DNA from: Saprospiraceae bacterium | GTDB lineage: Bacteria > Bacteroidota > Bacteroidia > Chitinophagales > Saprospiraceae | Reading direction: 5' to 3' | Length of the DNA: 64,000 nt | Assembly: GCA_020846655.1 (NCBI GenBank) | Contig: JADLDL010000046.1 | Coordinates: forward strand, 1-64,000 | In this document: positions 20,018 to 30,518 of the stretch, piece by piece | Position numbering within the stretch: the first letter of the stretch is position 1 | How the letters are laid out: every line of letters begins with the position of its first letter | Program-made: the position numbers and the translations under genes | Notes under the pieces: generated by a model | The model's database searches: none | What the model was told of the DNA's origin: nothing | What the model saw: only the letters and a program-made list of their open reading frames with translations

Positions 20018-21703
20018 TTATTTCTTCACCACCCGCTCAAAAAACACAAACCCGCCTTTCCGGTAGATTTCCCGGCAATCGGCCAGTTGGGGCAGTTCAT
20101 CCAGGTTGGTGCATTTGGCAATAAAATACACCTTGCGGCCGGGTGTGCCGTGTGCGAGGGTAGGGTAGTCGTCGATGCTGGTATCGGCGCCCACCGGCGC
20201 TTTTCCGGTATAAAACAGGTGCGCATAACTCTTGAACCCGACCGGTTTTACAAAACAGGTTTCGCCTACTTTGCTTTCATAAAATTCAATGGCCGAGCCC
20301 TGGCTGTACCGCTCGATGTTCCGGATGGACAAAAACAGGGTAAATGATACGAACACCGCCCCGCCCGCAAAAATAGTCTGGGCGCTGAGCCAGGCCTGGC
20401 GTTTGTGCCAAAACCACCAACCTGCAATGCTGGCGCCCACCAAAATGATCCCCGGTAGGCTGTGCCACCAATACCAATCCACCGGCAAGCCCAGCAACTC
20501 CACCGCGAAGCCGTCTTGGGCAAACAGCGGTTTCAGCCACTCGGGGTGCATGCCCACCAAGGGAAAGGCCGCTACAGCGCCACCCAACAACAGGCCAAGC
20601 ACCAGCAACAAAGCGCCCGCCAATTGCGGTATTTTTTCCCAGTGCATGGCCCGCCACAAGGTGAGCGCACCGAGGTAGGTGATCGGGAAATACGCCAGCG
20701 AAGAGTAATGCACGATTTTGGTTTTGACCACGCTGAACAAAATCAGCACCACCCAAAACAGAATTTGCATCCAGGTCGCCATATCCGAGCGCTTGCAACT
20801 CGTCAGGGTATCCGATTCCAGCATTTCATCCTCCGTTTGGCGGTCGCCCCAGAGGTTGTACAGCGCAAACACCGACACCGGAAAACACCCGACCAGCAAC
20901 ACCAGCGCATGGTAGCCCCAAAAGCCGCCGTGCCCGCTGTCGGGTGTACTGAACAGGCGGATTTGATATTGAATAAATTCCTGCACAAACCAGGGCCCGT
21001 CTACCCAAACTTCCAGCCCAAACCACAGCAAGGCCACCGCCAGGGCGCTCAGCGAAAACAACACCAGGTGTTTGAAAAAGCCTTTGTTTTTGAAGCGGTA
21101 CCGCGCCCAGTAGACCCCCAGGACCAGCATGACAATGAGGTAAGCCGTGGGCCCTTTGGTCAGGATGGCCAGGCCCAGCAACGCGCCGCCACCGAGCAAA
21201 TACCGGTAGCGCTTCCAGTTCGACTGATTTTCGCCCGGACAAAAAAACTGCCAGCGAAATTCAATGAATCCATACAAGCCGCAGAAAATCAGCAGGTTGA
21301 ACCAGGGGTCGATGATGCCGCTGCGGAAATACAGGTGCGGCAGCAGGCTGCCCATCCAGGCAAGTGCCCATAGCCAACCAAAGGAGCGGTCGTGCAAGCG
21401 CCGGCCCAGGTGATACACCAGCGTGACGGTCAGGATGCCGCAAATGGCATTGGGCAGCCGGGCGGCAAATTCGCCGACGCCAAATATTTTCATCGCCAGC
21501 ACCTGCATCCAGAGGAAGAGGGGCGGTTTTTCCCAGAAAGGTTCAAAATCAATTTGCGGCTGGAAATAGTTGCCCGTGAGCAACATTTCGCGGGAGCATT
21601 CGGCAAAATTCACTTCGTCCCAGTCGAACAGGTGTACGCCGCCCAAAAACGGGACAAAAAAAAGCAATGCCAATCCTGCTATTCGTAAATAATCAAACCG
21701 CAT
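20018..21703 (-). CDS. ArnT/PMT-like (GT39-type) membrane glycosyltransferase
   Basis: Multi-TM; HLFDWDEVNFAECSREMLLTGNYFQPQIDFEPFWEKPPLFLW motif. Confidence 0.85.
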   Translation of the reverse strand: MRFDYLRIAGLALLFFVPFLGGVHLFDWDEVNFAECSREMLLTGNYFQPQIDFEPFWEKPPLFLWMQVLAMKIFGVGEFAARLPNAICGILTVTLVYHLGRRLHDRSFGWLWALAWMGSLLPHLYFRSGIIDPWFNLLIFCGLYGFIEFRWQFFCPGENQSNWKRYRYLLGGGALLGLAILTKGPTAYLIVMLVLGVYWARYRFKNKGFFKHLVLFSLSALAVALLWFGLEVWVDGPWFVQEFIQYQIRLFSTPDSGHGGFWGYHALVLLVGCFPVSVFALYNLWGDRQTEDEMLESDTLTSCKRSDMATWMQILFWVVLILFSVVKTKIVHYSSLAYFPITYLGALTLWRAMHWEKIPQLAGALLLVLGLLLGGAVAAFPLVGMHPEWLKPLFAQDGFAVELLGLPVDWYWWHSLPGIILVGASIAGWWFWHKRQAWLSAQTIFAGGAVFVSFTLFLSIRNIERYSQGSAIEFYESKVGETCFVKPVGFKSYAHLFYTGKAPVGADTSIDDYPTLAHGTPGRKVYFIAKCTNLDELPQLADCREIYRKGGFVFFERVVKK

Positions 21704-21823
21704 TTTTGATAAAATAAGGGAAAATGGAACGAATGAAAATGTAAAACTTTGGTTTTTAGCGCACTTGAACGGGTGTTTTCCGCAAGCCGATGTCTCCAAG
21801 CAACAAACTATCGGGCATTGGGT

Positions 21824-23053
21824 TCACCGGCGCTCGTTTAGGGCATCGCCAACCCGGTGCAAGGCCAGGATGCACAAACAAATCGCAAGCCCCGGCGGCA
21901 GGCTGATCCACCACAACTGCGGGTTGCTGCGCGCATTCTGCAACAAACTGCCCCAGGTGGCCCCTTGCATGCTGCTGGAGCCATAGCCCAGGAATGACAA
22001 ACCGGCCTCGATCATAATCGCCTCGGCTATCCCAAAGGCCAGGGCCGTATAGGCCGGGCGCAGGGCATTGGGCAGGGCGTGTCGCAGCAGGATACGCCAT
22101 TCGTTCAGGCCAATACCCCGCGCTACGCTGATGTAATCCAGTTCACGGATACGCAGCATTTCCGAGCGGATAAACCGCGCAAACCCGGGCCAGGCAATCA
22201 CCCCGATCAGGGCAATCATCGCCCAGATCGACTGGTTAGGCAGCATGGCCGCCAGCGCAACGATCAGCAACAAACCCGGAATCGAGGTAAAAACTTCCGC
22301 CAGCCGCATCACCACTAAATCGACGGGGATCAGCACCGGCTTGGCCAGCAGGCTCCACCGGCTCAACATTTTTCCTGCCCCATTGAATAGCAACAACACG
22401 AGAAAAAATACCACCACCGGCAACAAGATGCCCCGGCCAAACCCGGCAGCGTCCGGCGCCAGTTTGGCGCACACACCGGCGTAAAACCAGGCCGGCACCA
22501 AGCCGATCAGCAACAGCCATACCTGGCCGCGCCGCAGGCGCATTCGGTCGTCGCTCCAAAAACCAGCCATGGCCCCGAGCAAGATGCCGATGCTGAAGGC
22601 CAGCCCCATGGCCAGCAAACCGGTCAGCACGGCTACCCGCGCGCCACTGACGATCCCCGCAGCAATGTCGTACCCGTTGGAATCTGTACCCAGCCAGTGC
22701 CGGAAAACGCGTTGCGGGCCCGGGTGAAAAGCCCCCGGCCGGGCATTCAGCACGGTCGTGTCGGGACTCATCGGCAATTCGCCCGGCGAAAAAGCCACGG
22801 GCGCAAAAACGGCAGATTCATACGCAAAACGCCGCCACAGGAAATTGGACTGGATCGAATCGAGCACAGGATGCTGGTACGGCAGATCCGGGTCGGTCCA
22901 GATCGTGCGCAGGCCGGGATAAAATGTTTCACCCTGGATACGGCAGTACAAGGGCCGCCCATTGGCCAGAATATCTCGGGCCAGGGCAACCAGCAGCAAG
23001 GTGCCCAGCACAAAAAATGCAGGCCACAATTGTTTATTTTTCCACCACGCCAT
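21824..23053 (-). CDS. ABC transporter permease, DppC/OppC-like
   Basis: GTDSNGYDIAAGIVSGARVAVLTGLLAM and EAA-type loop YISVARGIGLNEWRILLRHALPNALRP. Confidence 0.9.
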   Translation of the reverse strand: MAWWKNKQLWPAFFVLGTLLLVALARDILANGRPLYCRIQGETFYPGLRTIWTDPDLPYQHPVLDSIQSNFLWRRFAYESAVFAPVAFSPGELPMSPDTTVLNARPGAFHPGPQRVFRHWLGTDSNGYDIAAGIVSGARVAVLTGLLAMGLAFSIGILLGAMAGFWSDDRMRLRRGQVWLLLIGLVPAWFYAGVCAKLAPDAAGFGRGILLPVVVFFLVLLLFNGAGKMLSRWSLLAKPVLIPVDLVVMRLAEVFTSIPGLLLIVALAAMLPNQSIWAMIALIGVIAWPGFARFIRSEMLRIRELDYISVARGIGLNEWRILLRHALPNALRPAYTALAFGIAEAIMIEAGLSFLGYGSSSMQGATWGSLLQNARSNPQLWWISLPPGLAICLCILALHRVGDALNERR

Positions 23054-23939
23054 GTTGTTCAAATGGGAATACCGGGGCAAATTCGGACATAATTTCGAGA
23101 ACTGTATCCCGCTCCGCCGCAAAACCCAACACAAATCCGCCACCCCCGGCGCCGCATATTTTCAGCGCTATCTTTTTTTGCGACAAACAGGCTTTCCAAA
23201 TGGCCCGCATGTTTGCCGGAACCATCGGCGGCAGATGCTCCAGTTGGAGCGCGGAAAGCGCCTGCAAAGCCGGCCAAAACGCCGCATCCCGGCCCGATTG
23301 CCAGGCCTCCAGCACCTGCGCATGCGCCGGCAGGTATTGTTTTTCTAAAAATTCCGCAAATGCTACCCCTTGGCTTTGCTCCAGAAACCAGTGCACCAAG
23401 GGGCCGGTTTGGCGGGGTAAGCCGGAATCCAGCAAAAAAACAAGCGGCGCGGCGCCTTGCCAGGCCGGGGTTTCGGCAAACGTCACTTCGCTGCGCTGCG
23501 TGATCCAAAGCCCTCGGTTCAGGTAACTGGTCAGCGGGTCGATGCCCGAACTTTGTCCATGAAAAAAACTCTCCATCCGGGCAAAAATCTGTTTCAAGCC
23601 CGACAAATCCCGGCTGGGCTCCGCCACATACTGGTCGTACACGGCTGCGCACAAAGCGCCGGAACTGCCCAAGCCATAGCCAACCGGGATGCTGGATCGA
23701 AAAAACAAGCCTTCCCGTAGATCAGCGCTGAAACGATCCGTTTGCAAGCCCGGCACGCTGCCCAATTCCGGGCTTTGGGCAAACGCCGCCAGTTGTTCAA
23801 CAAAGGCATCCTCCGCTACGCCGGCAACGCGCCAGGCCCATTCGCCGCTAAAGGCCGGCACCGGCACCGCCAATGCCCGGGCGCCCAGGAGGAGCACATG
23901 TTCGCCAAAAAGCAATAGTTTGGAAGGATAGCGCCGCAT
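23034..23939 (-). CDS. GHMP kinase (mevalonate kinase-like)
   Basis: SKLLLFGEHVLLLGARALAVPVP; PVGYGLGSSGALCAAVYDQY; GAGGGGFVLGF. Confidence 0.85.
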   Translation of the reverse strand: MRRYPSKLLLFGEHVLLLGARALAVPVPAFSGEWAWRVAGVAEDAFVEQLAAFAQSPELGSVPGLQTDRFSADLREGLFFRSSIPVGYGLGSSGALCAAVYDQYVAEPSRDLSGLKQIFARMESFFHGQSSGIDPLTSYLNRGLWITQRSEVTFAETPAWQGAAPLVFLLDSGLPRQTGPLVHWFLEQSQGVAFAEFLEKQYLPAHAQVLEAWQSGRDAAFWPALQALSALQLEHLPPMVPANMRAIWKACLSQKKIALKICGAGGGGFVLGFAAERDTVLEIMSEFAPVFPFEQHGVVEK

Positions 23940-23980
23940 GGCGCAAAGGTGAGAAAAGCCGGTAAAGCATAAAAATTAAA

Positions 23981-24038
23981 CGGCGATTCGTTTGCGTTGG
24001 CTCCAGTCTTGCTGGCACCGAAACCAAACGAATCGCCG
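23981..24038 (-). terminator. Stem-loop with 14-bp stem, likely terminator of the M12B protease gene
   Basis: CGGCGATTCGTTTG (23981-23994) paired with CAAACGAATCGCCG (24025-24038), followed on the minus strand by TTTAATTTTT. Confidence 0.7.
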
Positions 24039-24060
24039 TGCATTTGAAACTGCTGTCAAT

Positions 24061-26814
24061 TTATTGTTTGACCACCCGCCGCACGAGCGGCGCCTGCCCC
24101 TCGGCCGTCATCCGAACCAGGTACACCCCTGGCGGATAGGCACTCAGGTCAAAGCGCGTTGCGCTGTCGGAGGCCGCCACGGCTTCCACCCGCAGCGAGC
24201 GGCCATTCAGATCGAGCCATTCCAGGCGACCAGTTGGAAGTAAACTGCTCACCGTCACCCACCCGCTGCTGGGGTTGGGATAGACCTGCAAGGCAGCATC
24301 GCCATCGGCGCCGTTTTTTTGCAAATCCAGCGCCATCCCGCCTTCCGGCAGCAGGGCCACTTCTTCCTGGTTGGTGGCATTGGCAGGCGTATTGATCGCT
24401 AAAATGGCCGTATAGGCCGAGAAGAGGGTGGAAGAGCATCGGGCCCGCACACGCGCCTGGTAACTTTTGCCGGGTTGCATGTTGGTGATTTGCACCACAT
24501 TGGTGGGCAAATTCACAAACGTGAGCCAGTTGGCCGAACTCGCGAGTTTGATTTGTAAATCATAGCCGGTAGCGCCCGACACAGGGCTCCAACTGATGAT
24601 CGCCGAGCTGGACGTTACGCTGTTCAGGGTGAAATTGCCCGGTGTGGCGCAGGTTTGGCCGCCCCCGCCGCCGGCCGGTGTGGTGAAATTGCTCGTCGAA
24701 TACAAGGAACTCAGGTTGCCACACACGGTGCGCACCCGTACGTTGTAGGCGGTGTTGGCCGAGAGCCCGCTCAAGGAATAAGCCGTACTGGCTGTGTTGA
24801 TCGCAGCACTCCAAATGGTAGAACTCGCGGGTTTGTACCACAACTGGTAATAACTCGCACCGGAAACGCTGCTCCAGGTGACTGAGGCGGTGGTCGGCGA
24901 TCCGGCTGAGGCACTCAGATTCGCCGGCGCGCCACAAGTGCCGCCGCTGCCGCCAGGCGTGCTGAACGAGGTGGTGGCATACGGCGACGTTCCGGTCGAA
25001 CACAAGGCCGAAACCCGGACGTTGTAGGCTGTGGCGGCGGTGAGGCCGTTGAGGGTATAATTGGTAGTCGTGAGGGTTACGGGGCCGAGCCAGGTGCCCG
25101 AACTGGCGTTTTTATACGACAATTGATACGAATTGGCGCCGGTGACAGCGCTCCAACTCACTTGAGCAGTAGTGCTTGAACTGGCCGCTGCCGACAAATT
25201 GCCCGGCGTACCGCAAGTGGTACCGCCGCCTGTGCCACCGCCGGATGAGCTGGTGAAAATCATACCGTAACTGTAATTGGACGATCCACTGCCGCAATTG
25301 GACCGCACGGCTACTTCCACGTTTTGGCTGGCCGGCAGGCCGGTAAGTTGGTACGGGCTGCTGACATTGTTCAGCGTGGTCCAGGTGGTTGCGCCAACGG
25401 TCCGCCATTGCAGGGTATAACTATTGGCGCCGGTCACGGCTGTCCAGGAAATGGTGGCATTGGCGCCCGAAATATTGTTGGCCGATAAGGCTGTGGGCGC
25501 CTGGCAACTCGCGGCTGCTGCGCAGGTGCCTGCCAAACAGGTGGCGCTGCTCACTTCCGCCCGGATTTTATTGCCCGGTAAAGTCCCGAAGCCGTTGTTA
25601 AAATTGATGCCGGTGCTGGTCAGGTGGCAATAACTCATGATGGTGCCCCCGTTGCTGGGCGCCGGGCCAGGCGAGCAGCCGCCTTCGGTGGTGAAACAAT
25701 TGTCGATGGCGCCGCCGGGCCAGGTGCAGGATTGGGTGTGTGGCGAGCCCAGGTTGTGGCCCATTTCGTGGGTCAGTACCTCAACCGTCCAGGAAAACGT
25801 AGGTACGTTGGAGTACGAAGTGTTGATATCGCTAAAGGCATAGGCATAGGAGGGCACGCACAATACATCGAGATAGGCAACGCCGCCGAGGTTGTTGCCG
25901 CCGATGCTCACGAGGTGGGCAATATCGCCGTTGTAGGATTTTCGCAGGGCTTTGAATTGGTTGAGGGCTGTGCTGCTGCTGCTGGTGCTGTAACTGTCGG
26001 GCGTTATCCAGACAAATACCTGAGAAAGGGTGGTGCTGATTTGCTCGTTGGCATACAGGGTAGCCACCTGGTTGAAGGCGCCTGTCACATAATTTAAGGT
26101 CGCTTGCACCGAACCTTTGTTTTGAAACAACTCATAATCGCACTCGAAATATACGCGCACACAACCGTTTACATCTGGCTGTGGACTGGGTTTCGGGGTG
26201 CTGTGCGGCACATCCGGCAGCAGGGCCTCGCAGGAAAAACCGGGTCGGGTGCTCAGTTCGCGGTCGCTGTACAGGATGTATTCGGAGCGGTTCAGCGGGT
26301 TTTCGAGTTTCCCAAGCACGAGGTTGCCGTGCTGATCGTCCGAAATTAACCCCATGATTTCATCCTGAAAAAAACTCAGGGCCGCCAGCGAGCGGCCGTC
26401 GCCGCGCAGCACGCCGCGGTAATGCCGGCCGGGCAGCACAGAAACCGGGCGTCCATCGGAGCTGCTGGTGACTACCGAAAAATCGGCAGTTTGAATGTTT
26501 GTTTCCAACAAATCGAGGGTCAGTATTTCATCCTGGTACACCAATTGCAGGGTGAGTGCGGTGGGCAAATGGGGAATAGCGCTGGCCAGTTGGGCAGGGT
26601 CGAGGCTGAGAAATTGGGCCTGGGGGGCAAAAAGAGAGGCGGTTTCATCGCGACGGGCACTGGGCGTAAAAAATTGGAGCGGCTGAAAAACGCCGCCCTG
26701 GTCGCGAAATTGCTGCACATGGGCAGATACTGGCGCTGCATTTTGGGCAGACACCCAACAGCACCCTGCCGCCAACCAAAGGGTCGGCAGGATCAAAATC
26801 CGAAGGCTAAACAT
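24061..26814 (-). CDS. Secreted reprolysin-like (M12B) metalloprotease with fibronectin type III repeats and T9SS sorting domain
   Basis: Signal peptide; HEMGHNLGSPHT zinc motif; about four FnIII-like repeats; C-terminal VYPNPSSGWVTV...YPPGVYLVRM. Confidence 0.92.
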   Translation of the reverse strand: MFSLRILILPTLWLAAGCCWVSAQNAAPVSAHVQQFRDQGGVFQPLQFFTPSARRDETASLFAPQAQFLSLDPAQLASAIPHLPTALTLQLVYQDEILTLDLLETNIQTADFSVVTSSSDGRPVSVLPGRHYRGVLRGDGRSLAALSFFQDEIMGLISDDQHGNLVLGKLENPLNRSEYILYSDRELSTRPGFSCEALLPDVPHSTPKPSPQPDVNGCVRVYFECDYELFQNKGSVQATLNYVTGAFNQVATLYANEQISTTLSQVFVWITPDSYSTSSSSTALNQFKALRKSYNGDIAHLVSIGGNNLGGVAYLDVLCVPSYAYAFSDINTSYSNVPTFSWTVEVLTHEMGHNLGSPHTQSCTWPGGAIDNCFTTEGGCSPGPAPSNGGTIMSYCHLTSTGINFNNGFGTLPGNKIRAEVSSATCLAGTCAAAASCQAPTALSANNISGANATISWTAVTGANSYTLQWRTVGATTWTTLNNVSSPYQLTGLPASQNVEVAVRSNCGSGSSNYSYGMIFTSSSGGGTGGGTTCGTPGNLSAAASSSTTAQVSWSAVTGANSYQLSYKNASSGTWLGPVTLTTTNYTLNGLTAATAYNVRVSALCSTGTSPYATTSFSTPGGSGGTCGAPANLSASAGSPTTASVTWSSVSGASYYQLWYKPASSTIWSAAINTASTAYSLSGLSANTAYNVRVRTVCGNLSSLYSTSNFTTPAGGGGGQTCATPGNFTLNSVTSSSAIISWSPVSGATGYDLQIKLASSANWLTFVNLPTNVVQITNMQPGKSYQARVRARCSSTLFSAYTAILAINTPANATNQEEVALLPEGGMALDLQKNGADGDAALQVYPNPSSGWVTVSSLLPTGRLEWLDLNGRSLRVEAVAASDSATRFDLSAYPPGVYLVRMTAEGQAPLVRRVVKQ

Positions 26815-26982
26815 AAATCGATATTTAAGGATGAGTAAGAATCGTCCTGGATTAAAGGATTAATGCGGTGCCGGATTAACGGACACAGGGGGGCACTATT
26901 TCCCGGCCACAAAAATTTTAACACCTTCGGGCTGTTAAAGTCGGGGTTCCGGCGGGCGGCAGGAAAATTTGCCTTCCGGCTA

Positions 26983-27012
26983 TTTGGGCCCCGCAAACAA
27001 TATTTACCTTCG
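26983..27012 (+). promoter_or_regulatory. Putative Bacteroidota sigma-ABfr promoter for gcvP
   Basis: TTTG at 26983-26986, about 18-nt spacer, TACCTTCG at 27005-27012 (consensus TTTG / TAnnTTTG). Confidence 0.5.
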
Positions 27013-27078
27013 CGCGGTTTAGTGACTGCAAATTGCCTAACTACGCTGCATGGTTCTGTCCCTCATTAGGCCGTTACA

Positions 27079-29976
27079 ATGACCACCACATCTCGTGACC
27101 AACATCCTTTATCTTCGATGAGTCCATTTCAACACCCCGACCGGTTTGTAAACCGGCACATCGGGCCTAACCAAAGCGAGCTGAGCGACATGCTCAAAAC
27201 CCTGAACGTCAATTCACTGGATGAATTGATTGCACAGACCGTTCCAGATGCCATCCGCCTGAAGAAACCACTCAACCTGCCGGAACCCCTGTCGGAGTTC
27301 GACTACCTGCAGGAGTTGAAAAACACCGCCCGCCTCAACCAGGCCACCCGCAGTTACATTGGGTTGGGATACTACGGTACCATCACCCCTTCGGTTATTT
27401 TGCGCAATGTTTTCCAAAACCCCGGTTGGTATACCCAGTACACGCCCTATCAGGCGGAAATTGCACAAGGCCGCCTGGAAAGTTTGCTCAATTTCCAAAC
27501 GATGATCAGCGACCTGACCGGCTTGCCCATCGCCAACGGGAGCCTGCTCGACGAGGGCACCGCCGCCGCTGAGGCCATGCACATGTTTTTTGCAGAAAAA
27601 AACAAACGCGCCAAAGAAGGGGAAGAAGCCAATGAATTTTTTGTCGCCGATACCGTTTTTCCACAAACCATCGATGTGCTGCGCACCCGCGCCCTGCCGC
27701 AAAATATCCGCCTGGTGACCGGCGACTGGCAACAATACCAGTTTTCTGACAAAACCTTTGGCGTGCTCCTACAATACCCCAACATGAACGGAGCCGTGGA
27801 AGATTACCGCGCCTTTGTTGAAAAAGCCAAATCCCACGGCGCCTTCGTCTGTGTGGCGGCCGATATTCTGTCACTGGCGCTGCTCAGTCCTCCCGGCGAT
27901 TGGGGCGCCGATTGTGCCATCGGCAATACCCAGCGTTTTGGTGTACCCATGGGTTTTGGCGGCCCGCACGCCGCTTATTTTGCCACTACGGAAGAATACA
28001 AACGGCAAATCCCCGGCCGCATCATCGGCGTTTCGGTGGATCAGCACGGCAACCGCGCACTCCGGATGGCCCTGCAAACCCGCGAGCAACACATCCGCCG
28101 TGAAAAGGCCACTTCCAATATCTGCACGGCTCAAGCCTTGCTGGCCAACATGGCCGCTATGTACGCCGTGTACCACGGTCCGGAAGGTATCAAAGGCATC
28201 GCTGCACGGACACATGCCATGGCCGCCAGTTTGGCAAAATCTTTTGAAAAGGGCGGATTCAAGCTCACCCACAGTTCTTTTTTCGATACGCTGTGCATCG
28301 AATTGCCGGCAGATCGTTTGGCTGCCGTTCGGCAAAAAGCAGAACAGGCTGGCTTGAACTTCTTTTACCAGGGTGGCCGTGTACAGATCAGCATCGACGA
28401 AACCGTAACGCCAGCCGATCTGAATGATATCGCCGCCATTTTTGATCTGCCTGCCGTGCAGGAAACCGCCGGCCAGGCTTTCCCGGCCGCACTGGTTCGG
28501 GATTCCCAATACCTGACACATCCGGTGTTCAACATGTACCACACCGAAAGTGATATGATGCGCTACATCAAGCGTCTGGAAAACAGGGATTTATCCCTGA
28601 TGCACTCCATGATCTCGCTGGGCTCCTGCACCATGAAACTGAACGCAGCCACCCAAATGATTCCGGTGAGCTGGGAGTTGTGGGCCAACATCCACCCCTT
28701 TGCACCGGCCAATCAAACCAAAGGCTATCAAAAAGTTATTCGGGACCTGGAGGAATACCTCTGCGAGATCACGGGTTTTGACGCCTGTTCTTTGCAGCCT
28801 AACTCGGGCGCACAAGGCGAATACGCCGGTTTGATGGTTATTCGCGCCTACCACCTGGCGCGCAACGAAGGGCACCGCGATGTGGCGCTCATTCCGTCGT
28901 CGGCGCACGGCACCAACCCCGCCAGCGCCGTGATGGCTGCCATGAATGTGGTCGTCGTGCGTTGCGACGAACGGGGCAACATCGACGTAGCCGATCTGAA
29001 AGAAAAAGCCGAAGAATATTCCGAGCGCCTGGCTTGTTTGATGGTGACTTATCCCTCCACTCACGGGGTATTCGAAACGGCGATCCGCGAGGTCTGCGAC
29101 ATCGTCCACCAGCACGGTGGAAAAGTGTACATGGATGGCGCCAACATGAATGCCCAGGTGGGATTGACCAGCCCGGCTACCATCGGCGCCGATGTGTGCC
29201 ACCTCAATTTGCACAAAACCTTCGCTATTCCGCACGGCGGCGGCGGCCCGGGCATGGGACCGATTTGCTGCAACAACAGCCTGGCGCCTTACCTGCCCAA
29301 ACACGTGTTGGCCGAAACCGGCGGTTCGGAAGGCACCTCCGCCGTGAGCGCAGCCCCTTGGGGCAGCGCCAGCATTTTGCTCATTTCCTACGCCTATATC
29401 AAAATGTTGGGCGCTCAGGGCGTGACGGATGCCACCAAGTATGCCATTCTGAATGCCAACTACCTGAAAGCCCGCCTGGAAGGTCCCTATCAAATTCTGT
29501 ACAGCGGCGAACAAGGACGCTCGGCACATGAACTGATCGTGGATATGCGCCCCTTCAAATCCATCGTCAGTGCTGAGGATATCGCCAAGCGACTGATGGA
29601 TTATGGTTTCCACGCGCCTACCTTGTCGTTTCCGGTAGCCGGCACAATCATGATTGAGCCTACCGAAAGCGAAAGCAAAGCCGAACTGGACCGCTTCTGC
29701 GACGCCTTGCTGAGTATTCGCCGGGAAATTGACGAAGTCGGGGCCGGACAATTTCCGGCGGAAGACAATGTGCTGCACAATGCACCGCACACCGTCGAGA
29801 TCGTCAGTGCAGACAAATGGTCTCACCCGTATAGCCGCGAGAAGGCTGCTTTCCCGTTGCCATACCTGCGGCAGGGCTGGAAATTCTGGGCTACCGTTGG
29901 GCGCATCGACCAGGCCTTTGGCGACCGCAACCTGGTGTGTACCTGCCCCCCGATTGAGGAGTACGTACACGCCTGA
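27079..29976 (+). CDS. gcvP: Glycine dehydrogenase (aminomethyl-transferring), P protein
   Basis: Full-length 965-aa Gcv[58 protein letters not shown]. Confidence 0.97.
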   Translation: MTTTSRDQHPLSSMSPFQHPDRFVNRHIGPNQSELSDMLKTLNVNSLDELIAQTVPDAIRLKKPLNLPEPLSEFDYLQELKNTARLNQATRSYIGLGYYGTITPSVILRNVFQNPGWYTQYTPYQAEIAQGRLESLLNFQTMISDLTGLPIANGSLLDEGTAAAEAMHMFFAEKNKRAKEGEEANEFFVADTVFPQTIDVLRTRALPQNIRLVTGDWQQYQFSDKTFGVLLQYPNMNGAVEDYRAFVEKAKSHGAFVCVAADILSLALLSPPGDWGADCAIGNTQRFGVPMGFGGPHAAYFATTEEYKRQIPGRIIGVSVDQHGNRALRMALQTREQHIRREKATSNICTAQALLANMAAMYAVYHGPEGIKGIAARTHAMAASLAKSFEKGGFKLTHSSFFDTLCIELPADRLAAVRQKAEQAGLNFFYQGGRVQISIDETVTPADLNDIAAIFDLPAVQETAGQAFPAALVRDSQYLTHPVFNMYHTESDMMRYIKRLENRDLSLMHSMISLGSCTMKLNAATQMIPVSWELWANIHPFAPANQTKGYQKVIRDLEEYLCEITGFDACSLQPNSGAQGEYAGLMVIRAYHLARNEGHRDVALIPSSAHGTNPASAVMAAMNVVVVRCDERGNIDVADLKEKAEEYSERLACLMVTYPSTHGVFETAIREVCDIVHQHGGKVYMDGANMNAQVGLTSPATIGADVCHLNLHKTFAIPHGGGGPGMGPICCNNSLAPYLPKHVLAETGGSEGTSAVSAAPWGSASILLISYAYIKMLGAQGVTDATKYAILNANYLKARLEGPYQILYSGEQGRSAHELIVDMRPFKSIVSAEDIAKRLMDYGFHAPTLSFPVAGTIMIEPTESESKAELDRFCDALLSIRREIDEVGAGQFPAEDNVLHNAPHTVEIVSADKWSHPYSREKAAFPLPYLRQGWKFWATVGRIDQAFGDRNLVCTCPPIEEYVHA

Positions 29977-30061
29977 ACCGAAACCGTCAAATTGACGTTC
30001 GCCGACAAATTCCGGCATTTCGGTTGTTAATTCGTGTAGTAGAGTGGTTTGGTGCAACGTT

Positions 30062-30108
30062 ACCGGCTTCAACTGAGTCTTTGTACTCGTTGAAGCCGGT
30101 ATTCTTTT
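30062..30108 (+). terminator. Likely gcvP terminator
   Basis: ACCGGCTTCAAC ... GTTGAAGCCGGT followed by ATTCTTTT. Confidence 0.65.
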
Positions 30109-30130
30109 ACGGGCTGTTCTGACTACTGCT

Positions 30131-30382
30131 ATGAAAACATTCTACCTTCCGTTATTGGTTTGGGTAGGCGCCTCGGTTGTCTCCCACCCGGAACATTTGG
30201 CGCCCAACGATGTGGTTACGCTGGATGCCTGGCAAAACCCAGCAGCATCACCGGCATTGGGCTGGGTTTCCTGTCTTTCCTTCCTTTGGTTATTTGTTGC
30301 CCTGGCATCCGCCTTTTCGGCAAGCCTATTCGCATCCAAATTTTGGGCAACAACAAATTTTCGCAGCGATACAGACCTATAA
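30131..30382 (+). CDS. Short hypothetical ORF with N-terminal hydrophobic segment
   Basis: ATG-initiated 83-aa ORF in an otherwise empty interval between two terminators; no recognised family. Confidence 0.25.
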   Translation: MKTFYLPLLVWVGASVVSHPEHLAPNDVVTLDAWQNPAASPALGWVSCLSFLWLFVALASAFSASLFASKFWATTNFRSDTDL

Positions 30383-30455
30383 AATACGCTGCCTGCAACC
30401 CTCCACAGGTGCAGGCAGATAAGATAAACTTCACAGAAAGTTTGATTTGGTTACT

Positions 30456-30487
30456 AGCCCCGGCAAACGTGCCGGGGCGTTTTTTTT
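30456..30487 (+). terminator. Intrinsic terminator
   Basis: GCCCCGGCAAACGTGCCGGGGC followed by a T run. Confidence 0.8.
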
Positions 30488-30518
30488 ATAACCAATAGTC
30501 AACAGCGGGCCAAGCGGC

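Noticed and set aside
24440-25530. Repetitive stretch in the M12B protease gene considered as a DNA repeat element
   Set aside because: Explained by tandem fibronectin type III domains in the protein.
26820-27078. Leader of gcvP considered as a glycine riboswitch
   Set aside because: I could not find the tandem aptamer core by eye; only a promoter-like motif is supportable.
28591-30072. 493-aa minus-strand ORF opposite gcvP
   Set aside because: Shadow ORF of gcvP.
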